Below are positions 1-9,110 of a stretch of DNA of 64,000 bases, piece by piece. A program made the translations under genes and the position numbers. The stretch is from NCBI RefSeq assembly GCF_020216025.1, contig NZ_JAIWNC010000019.1, positions 1 through 64,000 on the forward strand, read 5' to 3'. How positions within the stretch are numbered: position 1 is the first letter of the stretch; each line of letters starts with the position of its first letter. The DNA comes from Jidongwangia harbinensis (GTDB taxonomy: Bacteria > Actinomycetota > Actinomycetes > Mycobacteriales > Micromonosporaceae). The notes beneath the pieces are model-generated. The model was not told the origin of the DNA and did no database searches. It worked only from the letters and a program-made list of their open reading frames with translations.

Positions 1-377
1 TAGCCGAGATCCAAGGCGTAGTCGCTCTGGATCTCAAAGGCAGCGTCCACGTCGTCACCGACGTCGTCTTCATCCGGGAACCCGCGGGGCAGAAAGGTCC
101 CATCGACAAACGGGACCAAGTCCTCAGGCACAGGCTCTTGCAGCGCCCAACGCAGCCCGATGACGTCCTCCCACAGGCGGGCGACGTAGTAATCGGGATG
201 CCTCCGCTCGAGATTCCAGTGGCGGACGGCCTCGTCGCGATAGCGCAGGAACTCGCAGTTCTGACCTCTTATCCAGTACCAGCCGCTGGTCAACCCAAAC
301 CAGTGCAGCGTCAGCTTGTCGCCGCCCCACGGCGGCACCTCAGCGTTAGGCCGAAGCTCGAACTCGAACTGAAACAT
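1..377 (-). CDS. DUF5984 family protein, C-terminus beyond the left edge
   Basis: Reading the minus strand from an ATG at 377 gives 125 residues open to the window edge, starting MFQFEFELRPNAEVPPWGG and continuing with LHWFGLTSGWYWI and DYYVARLWEDV. The opening and the tryptophan-rich LHWFGLT-GWYWI block are characteristic of the DUF5984 family, whose function is unknown. The acidic stretch DEDDVGDDVD lies near the visible end. It is divergent from the DUF2625 gene across a 146-bp gap. Only the N-terminal part is present, so length and completeness cannot be judged. Confidence 0.75.
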   Translation of the reverse strand, partial: MFQFEFELRPNAEVPPWGGDKLTLHWFGLTSGWYWIRGQNCEFLRYRDEAVRHWNLERRHPDYYVARLWEDVIGLRWALQEPVPEDLVPFVDGTFLPRGFPDEDDVGDDVDAAFEIQSDYALDLG

Positions 378-523
378 CGACCACCCTCGAGACTGCAAAT
401 TTCGGACATCGGTCGGGGTCACGCGCCGGAGTTCCCCGTGATCAGCTCGATAGATTTTGGCATCCTCATCTGCCGCGAAGCGTGCGCGAGGGCGCCGGAG
501 TCTGCGGTCGGTAAGGTGCCGCT

Positions 524-1186
524 GTGCGTTCACTGAGCGAGCTGGTCGAGTCGCAGGATTCCGCGTGGCCCGAGGTCGAGGCTGCTGTCGCTGGGGCTCC
601 GTATCCGGTCGTCGTACTCGCCGTTGACTCTCAGCGTGCCGACGAGGAGCTATTGCGTGTGCAGGTGACAACGCGGTCGTGGCTCGGTGCCGTGGTGCAT
701 CGCAGCGGTGGCCTAGTGCTCGATCACGGGTGGCTGCGGGTTCTGGGGTCGGGCAACGAGGAGTACCGGCTCGCCAGTCTCGGCGAGATTAACGACTTTG
801 CCGGCGCCGTTGTGGTGGCCCGGGATGTCCTGGGTGGTCAGTTCGCATGGCGGGTGAACGCTGCAGGTGGACCGACGATCTGGTACCTCGCCCCGGATAC
901 GTTGCGCTGGGAGAACTGCGAGCTGGGTTACGGCGGCTGGCTTGCTGCCATGATCGGCGGCGGGACGACGGCGTTCTACCAGCATTTGCGATGGCCGGGA
1001 TGGGTGCACGAGACGGAAACGTGCCAACTCGACCACGCTATCGACGTGTTTCCCCCGCTGTGGACGAGAGAAGGCAAGGACATCAGCGCGGCGTCCCGCC
1101 GCGTGGTGCCGATGTCTGAGGCAATGTCTCGGATCGGCGTCACCCGGGGTCGCGGGGACGCCGGCAACGACCACAGAGTTCACTGA
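524..1186 (+). CDS. DUF2625 family protein
   Basis: A 220-aa soluble protein with a GTG start. Recognisable family blocks are the LQVTTRS-like segment (residues 45-52, here RVQVTTRSWLGAVV), GGLVLDHGWLRVLGSG, APDTLRWENCELGYGGWL, and the FYQHLRWPGWV...FPPLWTREG tail, all typical of DUF2625. No enzymatic activity is established for the family. No signal peptide or membrane segment is seen. The last roughly 20 residues (RGRGDAGNDHRVH) look like non-conserved tail. It stands alone and is divergent from the DUF5984 gene. Confidence 0.8.
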   Translation: MRSLSELVESQDSAWPEVEAAVAGAPYPVVVLAVDSQRADEELLRVQVTTRSWLGAVVHRSGGLVLDHGWLRVLGSGNEEYRLASLGEINDFAGAVVVARDVLGGQFAWRVNAAGGPTIWYLAPDTLRWENCELGYGGWLAAMIGGGTTAFYQHLRWPGWVHETETCQLDHAIDVFPPLWTREGKDISAASRRVVPMSEAMSRIGVTRGRGDAGNDHRVH

Positions 1187-1451
1187 GCTGCCGCTGTTGT
1201 CGTCTGCCAGTTGCTACTCAGATGTGGTCGCAGTATGCGTTGCACCGTCGGCCGAGGGAATGGGCGAGATCTCGAAGAACGCTCGACTTCCTCAGAGGTG
1301 GGCGGGGTGATCGCAGCTCCGCCAGCGATGTGCTCACCAACCTCGTACAGCGTGACGTACAGGTCCTCGGCCGACGGTGGACAGCGATGGCCGGCCCAGG
1401 GCTGCCGCGCCGCGCTCAGGTCGCAGGAAGGGTTGGCAATAATGGTCCGTC

Positions 1452-1781
1452 ATGGACCTGGACGAGTACCAGCGCGGAGCCGTACGAACCGCTGCTCCAC
1501 GCGACGAGAGGAACGAGCTGCTCCACCTGGTCCTCGGACTCGTTGGCGAATCCGGTGAGATCGCCGAGAAGTTCAAGAAGTGGATCCGTGACCTCAATAG
1601 CGACGAGTCTCTGATCGATCGCGGCGACATCACCAAAGAACTTGGCGACGTGCTCTGGTACGTCGCGGCGCTCGCCGATTACCTCGACCTGTCGCTCGAC
1701 GACATCGCGACGACCAATCTGGCCAAGTTGGCCAGCCGCCACGACCGCGGCGTGCTGAAAGGCAGTGGCGACAACCGCTGA
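1452..1781 (+). CDS. MazG-like nucleotide pyrophosphohydrolase
   Basis: A 109-aa all-helical protein. It has the MazG/dUTPase-superfamily metal-binding pattern ExxE then ExxD: GESGEIAEKFKKW (about residues 33-45) followed by KELGDVLWYVAALAD (62-76). Members of this superfamily hydrolyse nucleoside triphosphates to monophosphate and pyrophosphate, often as a house-cleaning step. The single short domain matches stand-alone MazG-like proteins rather than the two-domain E. coli MazG. The substrate cannot be told from sequence. ATG start; no clear operon partner, since the flanks are non-coding or an IS remnant. Confidence 0.85.
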   Translation: MDLDEYQRGAVRTAAPRDERNELLHLVLGLVGESGEIAEKFKKWIRDLNSDESLIDRGDITKELGDVLWYVAALADYLDLSLDDIATTNLAKLASRHDRGVLKGSGDNR

Positions 1782-1917
1782 ACCCGGGAATCTGCCATCC
1801 GGACAATCCCAGCCTCGGCCCGGGCGCACATCGACGCACAAACCTCTGCCTAGGACAAAGTTACTGGCCTGCGGACACATCTCGATGACCAAAGACATCG
1901 AGATCGGCCGGGCAGAA

Positions 1918-2050
1918 GGCCGGTGACCTGCCGACGGCGGGGATTGCTGCCGCGGATCCCGGCAGCTTGCATGCGGCGGGCGATGCGTTCACGGCCATGC
2001 TTGAGGTCGGCGTCAGCGAGTTCGGCGTGTATCCGCGGCGCCCCGTACGT
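1918..2050 (-). pseudogene. IS3-family transposase (OrfB) remnant
   Basis: The minus strand from 2050 encodes TYGAPRIHAELADADLKHG, followed by RERIARRMQAAGIRGSNPRRRQ. This is the conserved start of the IS3 OrfB region just before the DDE integrase core (family pattern RTYGAPRIHAEL...G.RVARLMRAAGLRG). The frame runs on with unrelated residues to a TAG at about 1850. Neither the catalytic core nor inverted repeats are seen, so this is a short decayed fragment. The 430-bp gap it lies in (1782-2214) holds nothing else I can support. Confidence 0.7.
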
Positions 2051-2214
2051 GCCGTTCGAAGCCGTTGCACCTGGCGGACCGTGACGGTGAGCTCGACCTG
2101 TCGAGCTGGGGGCGGCGAAGGATCGACCGGGGGCCCCGCGAGGTGGCGTAACGGTGTCCGGATCTCCCGCCGACCGCGCGCCGGTCGGCGCCGCCGCCTC
2201 GCCGGCGCCGGTGC

Positions 2215-2841
2215 TCAGCCGAGTTTGCGAGCGATGAGGAACGCCACCACCATGCCCGGGCGCTCCTCCACGTCGAAGACGGCGTTCAGCACCATGCGGA
2301 ACCCGGCGCCGGTGAGCATCGCGGCGACCGTCTCCGGACGCCGCCGGTACAGCGTCAGGTCGACCTCATGCCCCCACGCCTCGGCAATCGGTTTGGGCCC
2401 GTCGCCGACTTGGAACGCCAGCAGCAGCGGCGCGCCGGCGGTCAGTACCTGGTGGAACCCGCCCAGCACCGCCGGGAGCTCCGCGTCCGGGATGTGGATG
2501 ATCGACAGGTACGCGATCAGCCCTCCCAGGCTGCCGTCCGGGTGATCGAGCGCGGTCATCGATCCGACATCGAACCGCAGCCCCGGATGGTTGGACCGGG
2601 CCTGCGCCACCATGCCCGGCGACAGATCGACCCCGGACACCTCCAGGCCCTGCTGGTGCAGATACGCGGTCACGTGCCCCGGCCCGCATCCCGCGTCGAG
2701 GGCCGGGCCGGACGCCAACTCCGCGAACAAGGTCAGCATGGCCCGCTCGACCGGCTGCCGCACCAGATCACCGTCGGCCAGCGCCGAGTAGCTGGCGGCC
2801 ACCGTGTCGTACGACGCCCGCGTCCTGTCAAGATCATTCAT
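2215..2841 (-). CDS. Class I SAM-dependent methyltransferase
   Basis: A 208-aa single-domain Rossmann methyltransferase. Motif I ALDAGCGPGHVTAYL (about residues 49-63) binds SAM, followed by the acidic loop VSGVDLSPGMVAQAR. A later LIAYLSIIHIPDAELPAVLGGFHQVL block is typical of methyltransf_11/25 proteins, and the C-terminal FRMVLNAVFDVEERPGMVVAFLIARK strand pair completes the fold. The substrate is unknown. Monocistronic, ATG start, no adjacent gene with a suggestive function. Confidence 0.9.
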   Translation of the reverse strand: MNDLDRTRASYDTVAASYSALADGDLVRQPVERAMLTLFAELASGPALDAGCGPGHVTAYLHQQGLEVSGVDLSPGMVAQARSNHPGLRFDVGSMTALDHPDGSLGGLIAYLSIIHIPDAELPAVLGGFHQVLTAGAPLLLAFQVGDGPKPIAEAWGHEVDLTLYRRRPETVAAMLTGAGFRMVLNAVFDVEERPGMVVAFLIARKLG

Positions 2842-3489
2842 GGTGGGAACCTATCCGCCGCTGCCGAGCCCCGGCGAGCGGCTGCCCCACCGTCTGGCCC
2901 GCATTGCCCGCCGGCCTTCCCGGTAATGCCGCATGCTCGTCCGCAGCCAGCGCAGGTGCGCGCAGCTCCGCCAGGGGTGGCCATCCGAGCCGCGTCTTGG
3001 ACAACCCAAGCGGTACCGGGGCTCACCTCGTTCCTCGGCGCATGCTCAACTGCCGAGCTGAGTGCACTCGATCATGCCAAGAGGAAAAGGTGATTGATTC
3101 ACCGGCTGGCCATAGGGTCCAAGATTCCTTTGTCCGAAACCCGGTCTACCGAGGTTGAAGTGCGCTCAATCTATTGCCAGCGATTGCAAGGTTTCGGGTC
3201 TGCCGGTGCGCAGATGGTGAGGGTGACGTCGAAGGTTTTGCGGTAGGCGATTCCTGCGGTGCGGTACCGAGTGTTGCAGCATGGGCGCACGGTGCCGCCA
3301 ACCGTGCCCTTGTCTGGCCGCAGACAGTACGGCGCGCAGCGATCGGGTCAGCAGAGCCCAATCGCGGTCTGACGAAATCTGACACCTCGCGTTTGAACCC
3401 TCCACTCCCGCCGATCATCCGATCCACTGTGCGACGGCGGCGGCACTACCATCTCCTCGACGTTTGCTCCGCCGTTCACACGACCCAAT
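2842..3489. other. Long intergenic stretch without a supportable gene
   Basis: About 650 bp between the methyltransferase start and the next membrane-protein gene. Base composition drops noticeably around 3060-3280, unlike the coding neighbours. Short open frames on both strands lack ribosome binding sites and recognisable protein motifs. I see no tRNA, array or mobile-element end. It may be a scar of lost DNA. Confidence 0.4.
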
Positions 3490-3507
3490 GTGGAAGGTGA
3501 GTTCCGG

Positions 3508-4473
3508 ATGAGCCCGCGCCGTCGCCGGCCAAAGTCCGCCAAGCGAGGCCCGGCCAGCACGAGGTCGGCTGACGCCATGACACCTCCCGATACTTGGCGG
3601 ACGCGAACACGCCGACTGTGGAAGAACGTTGTCGACCATCGCGCCGCTGTTGCGGGGGGCCTGGTGCTCGCGCTGGTTCCGGTCGCGGTGACGTGGATCA
3701 TCGCGCCCGGCCAGGAGGTGCGGTCACAGCAGGCCGTTCAGAGCGAGCAGCGGCGTCAGGCGGACAGCGGACCCCCCGTCCAGGCAACGGTGGCGTACGA
3801 CTATGACGACAGCGACGGCTACACCTACGCCCTAGCCGGAACGCTGTCGGACGCCTCCGCGCGATCGCTGTCCGCCGCTCCCGTCAGCGTTGGCGCCTTC
3901 GAACACCTGGAGAACACGATCGCGCCGTACCGCCCGATCCGCATCGCGGCGCCGGACGGCGACGACGTGCCCGGCCGGACGATCACCAGGCTGAAGGCGG
4001 TGCTCCGTGGCAGGCACACCGACCCGGTGACGATCACGGAGATCAGGGCGCGGGTGGAAAGTCGCCGGGCTCCGTACGAAGGCACTCTTGTGTATGCCCC
4101 AGCAGAGGGCGAGTCGCCAACCGCGCAGGTGGGATTCGACCTCGACAGCCCGGAGCCCTATGCGCGTGTCATCAACCCGGACGGCGGGCTCGGCGAACGC
4201 TATTCCCGTGCGAAGTTCATCAGTCTTGCTCGCGGCGAGCCGATCGTGGTCACGGTTTCGGCCGTGGCGACCCGCTTCTACGAGTGGCGCCTCGACCTCA
4301 CCGTGACGGACGCCGGCACATCGCGTGTCGTGACGGTGGGCATCGGGCCGGAGCCGGTCCGCAGCACAGGACTAACCGATACGTACAAGAGTCTTTACGC
4401 CTACCGGCAGGAGCCGCCACCGCCTCGCTTCGTCGGTGTTCCGTCAGGCCGGCTCAAGGACGCCTCAGGATGA
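3508..4473 (+). CDS. Single-pass membrane protein of unknown function
   Basis: About 321 aa from the ATG at 3508, which has GGAAGGTG eight bases upstream; an in-frame GTG at 3490 is a poorer start. A basic N-terminal cytoplasmic segment (SPRRRRPKSAKRG) precedes one membrane helix, AAVAGGLVLALVPVAVTWII (about residues 47-66). An extracellular region of about 250 residues without cysteines follows, probably beta-rich. I recognise no family. Its stop overlaps the start of the downstream lipoprotein (ATGA), so the two are probably co-translated and may form one surface complex; that is inference. Confidence 0.7.
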   Translation: MSPRRRRPKSAKRGPASTRSADAMTPPDTWRTRTRRLWKNVVDHRAAVAGGLVLALVPVAVTWIIAPGQEVRSQQAVQSEQRRQADSGPPVQATVAYDYDDSDGYTYALAGTLSDASARSLSAAPVSVGAFEHLENTIAPYRPIRIAAPDGDDVPGRTITRLKAVLRGRHTDPVTITEIRARVESRRAPYEGTLVYAPAEGESPTAQVGFDLDSPEPYARVINPDGGLGERYSRAKFISLARGEPIVVTVSAVATRFYEWRLDLTVTDAGTSRVVTVGIGPEPVRSTGLTDTYKSLYAYRQEPPPPRFVGVPSGRLKDASG

Positions 4474-5528
4474 TGGTGACGATGAAAACCAAGCGACGCC
4501 GCAGATGCGGCGTTGCGGTCACGCTGTTCTGTACGCTCACCGCCTGCACTCCGGCGGCACCGACGCCATCGCCTACGCCGACCACGGAGGCGAGATACGA
4601 GTTCCAGCCCTTCCTGAAGGCATGGCCACCGTCGGGTAGCGTCCAGCGGATCATCTGGGCCGGCACCAAGATCGTTCTTGCGGCGGACGGCGATGTCTAC
4701 AGCGTGCAGCCCGAAGCACCGGATCAGCCGGCGCTGCTCATGAGCACCGACAACGCCGTACTCGACCTCGTCTCCGACGAGGCCGGTGCTCTCATCGGGG
4801 TGAACACCTCGGGTTCGATCACCGTGCTGGCCGCGGATGGATCGACCGTCCGCCGTCGTACCATCGGCCTCGCCGAGGTAAGCGGCCTGTTCATGGACTC
4901 CGACGGGACGAGGCTGGCGGAGTTCGGCGACTCGCTGGCGGTGACCGACGCGCGGTCGGGCCGATCTGTGGCGCGGGGTGAACTGCCCGGGGACGAGTGG
5001 CCGAGGTACTTCTGGGAGGCCGGGTCGCCGACCAGGTTGATGGGCTTTCCCGGACACCCACCCGGCCGAGAGAACAGCATCGACGTCTGGACCGTAACCG
5101 ACAACCGCCTCAGCGTTGAACGGCAGTTCTGCGGGTGCGACCCGATCCGCGCCCGATTCAACGCCTCCGGCAGCCGGATCGCGCTCGCCGGCGACGACGG
5201 GTTGGTGACCCTATGGGACACCGCCCGAGGTGCTGCGGTCGCCTCCCAGAGGGTCGCACGTCCCGCACACGACCGGGTCGAGCCGTTGGCCGTGCTGGGT
5301 GACGCCACCGTGTTGTACCAGTCGTCACGATCGGCCGCGTCGGGAACGACCGCCTACGACGACCTGATGCGATGGCACGTCGGCACGGGAAAGGTCGACT
5401 CTGTCTGGGGTTGCGGTCCTCGCTGCTTCGTGTCCACGATCGCGGTCAGCCCGGACGGGCGCCGGATGGTGGTCCTGGGCGGCAGCCCGAGCGGTACTTC
5501 GCTCTGGCTGGCCACGCCTGTGAGCTGA
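4470..5528 (+). CDS. Lipoprotein with WD40-like repeats
   Basis: About 352 aa. The start is ATG 4470 or 4473, overlapping the preceding stop as ATGA. A basic N-terminus (KTKRRRR) is followed by a lipobox ending in LTAC, so it should be lipidated at that cysteine and anchored outside the membrane. The mature part has repeated short beta motifs such as GSRIALAGDDGLVTLWDTARG and VSPDGRRMVVLGGSPSGTSLWL, resembling WD40 or other propeller blades. The Cys-rich FCGCDPI and VWGCGPRCF segments may form disulfides. It probably acts with its coupled membrane partner. No enzymatic role is visible. Confidence 0.75.
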   Translation: MMVTMKTKRRRRCGVAVTLFCTLTACTPAAPTPSPTPTTEARYEFQPFLKAWPPSGSVQRIIWAGTKIVLAADGDVYSVQPEAPDQPALLMSTDNAVLDLVSDEAGALIGVNTSGSITVLAADGSTVRRRTIGLAEVSGLFMDSDGTRLAEFGDSLAVTDARSGRSVARGELPGDEWPRYFWEAGSPTRLMGFPGHPPGRENSIDVWTVTDNRLSVERQFCGCDPIRARFNASGSRIALAGDDGLVTLWDTARGAAVASQRVARPAHDRVEPLAVLGDATVLYQSSRSAASGTTAYDDLMRWHVGTGKVDSVWGCGPRCFVSTIAVSPDGRRMVVLGGSPSGTSLWLATPVS

Positions 5529-5535
5529 GTCGACG

Positions 5536-5555
5536 CCAGCGGTGGTTCGCTGGCC
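5536..5555 (+). terminator. Candidate hairpin terminator
   Basis: A perfect 7-bp stem GCCAGCG / CGCTGGC with a GTGGTT loop begins eight bases after the lipoprotein stop. There is no U-run, as is usual for many actinobacterial terminators. Confidence 0.45.
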
Positions 5556-5692
5556 CCGGAAGTGCTCGGCATGCTGCTCACCCTCCGATCGCGACGCCGA
5601 TCCGCGCGGGCGAACTGAAGTCCCGCTAACGCCTTTCCTGTGATCGGCGCCACAGCTGTGAAGAAATGGGTGCCGGCCGGAGAAGTGCAGAC

Positions 5693-6271
5693 GTGACGAT
5701 CCGACTGGACACCGGCGCGGCCGGTGCCGGCGACGATGCCGGCGCCGTGCAGCGATCGCTGCTGGCGCCGGAGCACTTCGCCGACGTGTTCGAGCGGCAC
5801 TTCGCCGACGTGCACCGCTATGCGGCGCGGCGCCTCGGCGAAGCGGCGGCTGACGACATCGCCGCGGAAACGTTCCTGATCGCGTTCCGAAGACGGGACC
5901 GCTACAGGCCGGATCGCGGGCCGGTACGTGCCTGGCTGTTCGGCATCGCCGCGAACCTGATCGGCCGGCACCGCCGCGCCGAGGTGCAGGCCCTGCGTAC
6001 CTGGGCCCGGGCCGGGACCGACCCGGTCAGCGGCTGCCATGCGGATCCGGTCGCCGACGGGCTCAGCGGCGGGCTGGGGCCCGGCCTGGCCGGCGTGCTG
6101 GCCCGGCTGTCCGCCGCCGACCGCGAGGTGCTGCTGCTCGTGGCGTGGGCGGAACTCAGCTACGACGAGGTCGCCACGGCGCTCCGAATCCCGCCCGGCA
6201 CCGTCGCCTCCCGGCTCAACCGGGCCCGGCGCAAGGTGCGGGCGGCCCTGCAAACCCTTGACGAGGAGTGA
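5693..6271 (+). CDS. ECF-type RNA polymerase sigma factor
   Basis: About 192 aa from GTG 5693, chosen because GGAGAAG lies just upstream; an ATG at 5666 is the alternative. Region 2 is FADVFERHFADVHRYAARRLGEAAADDIAAETFLIAFRR and RGPVRAWLFGIAANLIGRHRR. Region 4 is LSAADREVLLLVAWAELSYDEVATALRIPPGTVASRLNRARRKVRAAL, with the usual helix-turn-helix. It is followed after one base by a membrane-anchored CU044_5270-type protein, the usual arrangement for a sigma factor and its putative anti-sigma partner. No C-terminal extension is present. Confidence 0.9.
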   Translation: MTIRLDTGAAGAGDDAGAVQRSLLAPEHFADVFERHFADVHRYAARRLGEAAADDIAAETFLIAFRRRDRYRPDRGPVRAWLFGIAANLIGRHRRAEVQALRTWARAGTDPVSGCHADPVADGLSGGLGPGLAGVLARLSAADREVLLLVAWAELSYDEVATALRIPPGTVASRLNRARRKVRAALQTLDEE

Positions 6272-6272
6272 G

Positions 6273-7244
6273 ATGGACGAGTTGAGAGCGGTTGCGAGTC
6301 TGCGCCCGCAGCCGTCGGGGCCGGCGCCCGCCGCAGCGGCCGCCGCCCGCGCCCGGCTGGACGAAGCCGCTGCCAACGTACGAGGCGCCCGCCGGGCCCG
6401 GATCCCACTGCGCTGGCGGCTTGCCGGGGCCGGCGCGCTGTCGGCGGCCCTGGTCGCCGGGCTGGTGGCGGTCGAGGCGCTGCAGGACCCGAAGCAGGGC
6501 GGGCCGTTGTCGCCCGAGCCCGCGGCGGCGGCGCAATTGCTCGACCGGGCGGCGCGGGCGGTCACCGCGCAGCCGTACGCCGCGCCGCGCCCGGACCAGT
6601 TCGGCTACCGGGACGTGCTGATCGACGAGACCGACAGCGAGGGGCGCGTTCGCGAGCAGGCTCGGTCGTGGACTTCCGTGGGCGACGACGACGCGACGTC
6701 GACGGTATGTTCCCGGAAGGTCGCCGAACCGCCGGCGAAGTTCGACTGCGCCCACCCGCCGAGTGCCTTCGAGCCGCCCGGCGGATCGAAACCGCGGATG
6801 AACTCGTACGAGTACCTGCGTACGCTGCCCCGTGACCCGCAGAAGCTGCTCGACGCACTGAGCCAGAAGACAACGGGCATCGGTACGCGGCAAGGGGCGA
6901 CCCTGATCCCCGAGCTCATAGCGGATCTCGTCGCGAACCCGTTGGCGCCACCGGATCTGCGCGCGGCGCTGTTCCGGGCGGTGGCGCTGGTGCCCGGCGT
7001 CGTGGCGGTGGACAGCGCGACCGACGCCGCCAGCCGTACCGGCACCGCGGCCGCGTGGACCGGCGACGGTATGCGGTACGAACTGATCTTCGACCGGGAG
7101 ACGCACAAGTTCCTCGGTTACCGCATGGTGCTGGTCGACCCGAACCGGTACCGGGACCTGACCGGGGTTCCCGCCGGGACGGCGGTGCACAGTACCGCCC
7201 TGCTCGCCGGCGGCATCGTCGACAAGTCCGGCGACCTCCCGTGA
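6273..7244 (+). CDS. CU044_5270 family membrane protein, putative sigma-factor partner
   Basis: About 323 aa from ATG 6273, one base after the sigma-factor stop. A cytoplasmic N-terminus (MDELRAVASLRPQPSGPAP) precedes one membrane helix, LAGAGALSAALVAGLVAVEAL (about residues 49-69), and an exported region. The exported part has the signature YLRTLPRDPQKLLDAL and a VPGVVAVDSATDAASRTGTA block, as in the CU044_5270 family often found beside ECF sigma factors. No zinc-anti-sigma HxxxCxxC motif is seen, so anti-sigma activity is inferred from context only. The stop overlaps the next start. Confidence 0.8.
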   Translation: MDELRAVASLRPQPSGPAPAAAAAARARLDEAAANVRGARRARIPLRWRLAGAGALSAALVAGLVAVEALQDPKQGGPLSPEPAAAAQLLDRAARAVTAQPYAAPRPDQFGYRDVLIDETDSEGRVREQARSWTSVGDDDATSTVCSRKVAEPPAKFDCAHPPSAFEPPGGSKPRMNSYEYLRTLPRDPQKLLDALSQKTTGIGTRQGATLIPELIADLVANPLAPPDLRAALFRAVALVPGVVAVDSATDAASRTGTAAAWTGDGMRYELIFDRETHKFLGYRMVLVDPNRYRDLTGVPAGTAVHSTALLAGGIVDKSGDLP

Positions 7245-9106
7245 CCGCCAGTACCGGTCGGTCCTTCCGCCTGCCAGGCGTCGGCGCGGCCGCACTGGCG
7301 CTGGCCGCGACCGGCGTCGTTACGGCGGCCACGGCCGGCGCCGAGACCACCGTCCCGGCGGACCGGGTTTCAGCCGCGGAGCCCGATCCCCGGCACTGGC
7401 AGCGAGGACGCGCCAGGCCCACCGCGTCGGCGGCCAAGCGGTCGGCCGCCGACGCCGCCACCCTCACGGTGTCCGTCCGGGACCGGGCCGGTGCGGCGCC
7501 CAGCACCGGCCACGCCGGCCACGCGCTCGCCTTCGACCTGGCCACCGGTGCGCTCACCGTGGTGTTCCTGACCGACGGCGCGGGGACGGCCGCGGTCGCG
7601 CCTGGCTCGTACCTCGTGCAGGCGTTCGTCGAGACCGTCGAACCCGACGGCGAGACCTCACTGAGCATGCCGGCGCGCAGCCGGGTGCGGGTCGCCGGCA
7701 ACACCCGCACGGCGCTCGACGGGCGCACCACCGTGCCGGTCGGCGTGGCCGTCGACCGCGCGGGCGCCCGGCTCCTGGGCGGAACCGTGCAGGTCACGAT
7801 GGGCACGCCCGGGGAGCAGATCTGGTACGCCGCCGACTTCGACTACTCCGGTGGCGTGTACGTGCAGCCCACCGGCCCGGTCCCCGGACTGAATCTCGAC
7901 GTGTACGGGAGGTTCAGCGACCAGGGCGCCCCGGTCAGCCGGTACCTCTATGCCGTGACGTTCCGCTCGGTCGGCGGGATTCCGCGGCGGCCGGCGTATG
8001 CGGCGCGCACCCGGGACCTCGCAGCGCTGACCGTACGGTTCAGCGGCCTGGACCGCCCCGGTTGCGGGCGCTTCGGGGTGAGCGGCCGGGTTCCGGGCCT
8101 ACCGGTCGGCCTCGGCGGCTCGGTCACGTTGGGTGCCGTACCCGGCTCCTACCGGGCGTATTTCACCCCCGGCACGGACGTAGCCTGGCAGCTCAACGGC
8201 GAGGTTCTGCCTTCGGACTGCGCCGCTACGCCGGGCGGTGACTTCTTCGCCCTGCCCGGGCAGCGTTTCCCGGCTGCCGGGGCGTTCGACGTGTCTTTCG
8301 GCCGGGCGCCGCTGGGTCCCACGTTCGGCAACCGCTCGGCCGCCGAGCGGGAGGGCGACCTCCTGTGGATTCAGGTCCCGATGTACTCGGACGGCGGCGT
8401 GGGCCGGGGCGGCAGGACGGCGCTGTCCTTCGAGGACTACCCGTACACCACCGGACGCACCGTGCTGTCCGGCGCGGACGGCTCGGTGCTCGGGACGAGC
8501 GACCGCACCGGATTCGGCGCCTTCGAGGTAGGCCCGAAGCCCGCGCGATATGAGCTGACCACGGAGTCGACCCGGGACGCACCCTGGTCCGGGCTGTCCG
8601 CCGAGCAGCGCACCTCGTGGACCTTCGCCTCGCAGAACGCCGCAGGTGTGACGCCGCTGCCGCTGCTCGCCGTCCGCTACGACATGGCGCTCGACGACCT
8701 GAACCGGGCGCCGGCCGGGCCGTTCACCTTCGGCGTCTTTGCCGAGCAGAACGGCGCCGCGGCGGCACCGCAGGTGGCCGCATTGACGGTGGAGGCGTCC
8801 TTCGACGACGGCAAGAGCTGGCAGTGGGTCACAGTGGAGCCCGACGCGGGTCGGTGGGTGGCCAAACTCCACCACCCGGCCGGCGGCGGCTACGTGTCGC
8901 TGCGCGCCACTGCCGCCGACCGGGCCGGGAACACCGTCGAGCAGACCACGGTCCGGGCGTATGCCGTACAGAATCAGCCGGCCTCCGCGCGCGGGCGGAA
9001 CCTGCCTGGGATCTGCTGGGCGGCTTCCGCGTTCCGCGGGCCAGCGACGGTGATCGTCCCGAGGGTGAAGAAACCGCTGGTCATGGCGGTGTCTCGGATA
9101 CGGTGA
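7241..9106 (+). CDS. Large secreted beta-rich protein of unknown function
   Basis: About 621 aa from GTG 7241, overlapping the preceding stop (GTGA), which argues for co-translation with the sigma-factor partner gene. The N-terminus is a signal peptide (GVGAAALALAATGVVTAATAGAE). The rest looks like successive beta-sandwich domains: LTVSVRDRAG..., a VPVGVAVDRAGARLLGGTVQVTMG block, and the late segment VEASFDDGKSWQWVTVE...YVSLRATAADRAGNTVEQTTVRAYAV. That last segment resembles Ig-like regions found at the C-terminus of secreted subtilases. No protease or other catalytic domain is present. It may be a cell-surface target of the adjacent sigma factor. Confidence 0.7.
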   Translation: MTASTGRSFRLPGVGAAALALAATGVVTAATAGAETTVPADRVSAAEPDPRHWQRGRARPTASAAKRSAADAATLTVSVRDRAGAAPSTGHAGHALAFDLATGALTVVFLTDGAGTAAVAPGSYLVQAFVETVEPDGETSLSMPARSRVRVAGNTRTALDGRTTVPVGVAVDRAGARLLGGTVQVTMGTPGEQIWYAADFDYSGGVYVQPTGPVPGLNLDVYGRFSDQGAPVSRYLYAVTFRSVGGIPRRPAYAARTRDLAALTVRFSGLDRPGCGRFGVSGRVPGLPVGLGGSVTLGAVPGSYRAYFTPGTDVAWQLNGEVLPSDCAATPGGDFFALPGQRFPAAGAFDVSFGRAPLGPTFGNRSAAEREGDLLWIQVPMYSDGGVGRGGRTALSFEDYPYTTGRTVLSGADGSVLGTSDRTGFGAFEVGPKPARYELTTESTRDAPWSGLSAEQRTSWTFASQNAAGVTPLPLLAVRYDMALDDLNRAPAGPFTFGVFAEQNGAAAAPQVAALTVEASFDDGKSWQWVTVEPDAGRWVAKLHHPAGGGYVSLRATAADRAGNTVEQTTVRAYAVQNQPASARGRNLPGICWAASAFRGPATVIVPRVKKPLVMAVSRIR

Positions 9107-9110
9107 GTGG

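Noticed and set aside
3146..3427. Short open frames in the low-GC stretch before 3490
   Set aside because: No start signals, no motif and inconsistent frames; a faint stretch YRKTFDVTLTI on the minus strand is too short to assign.
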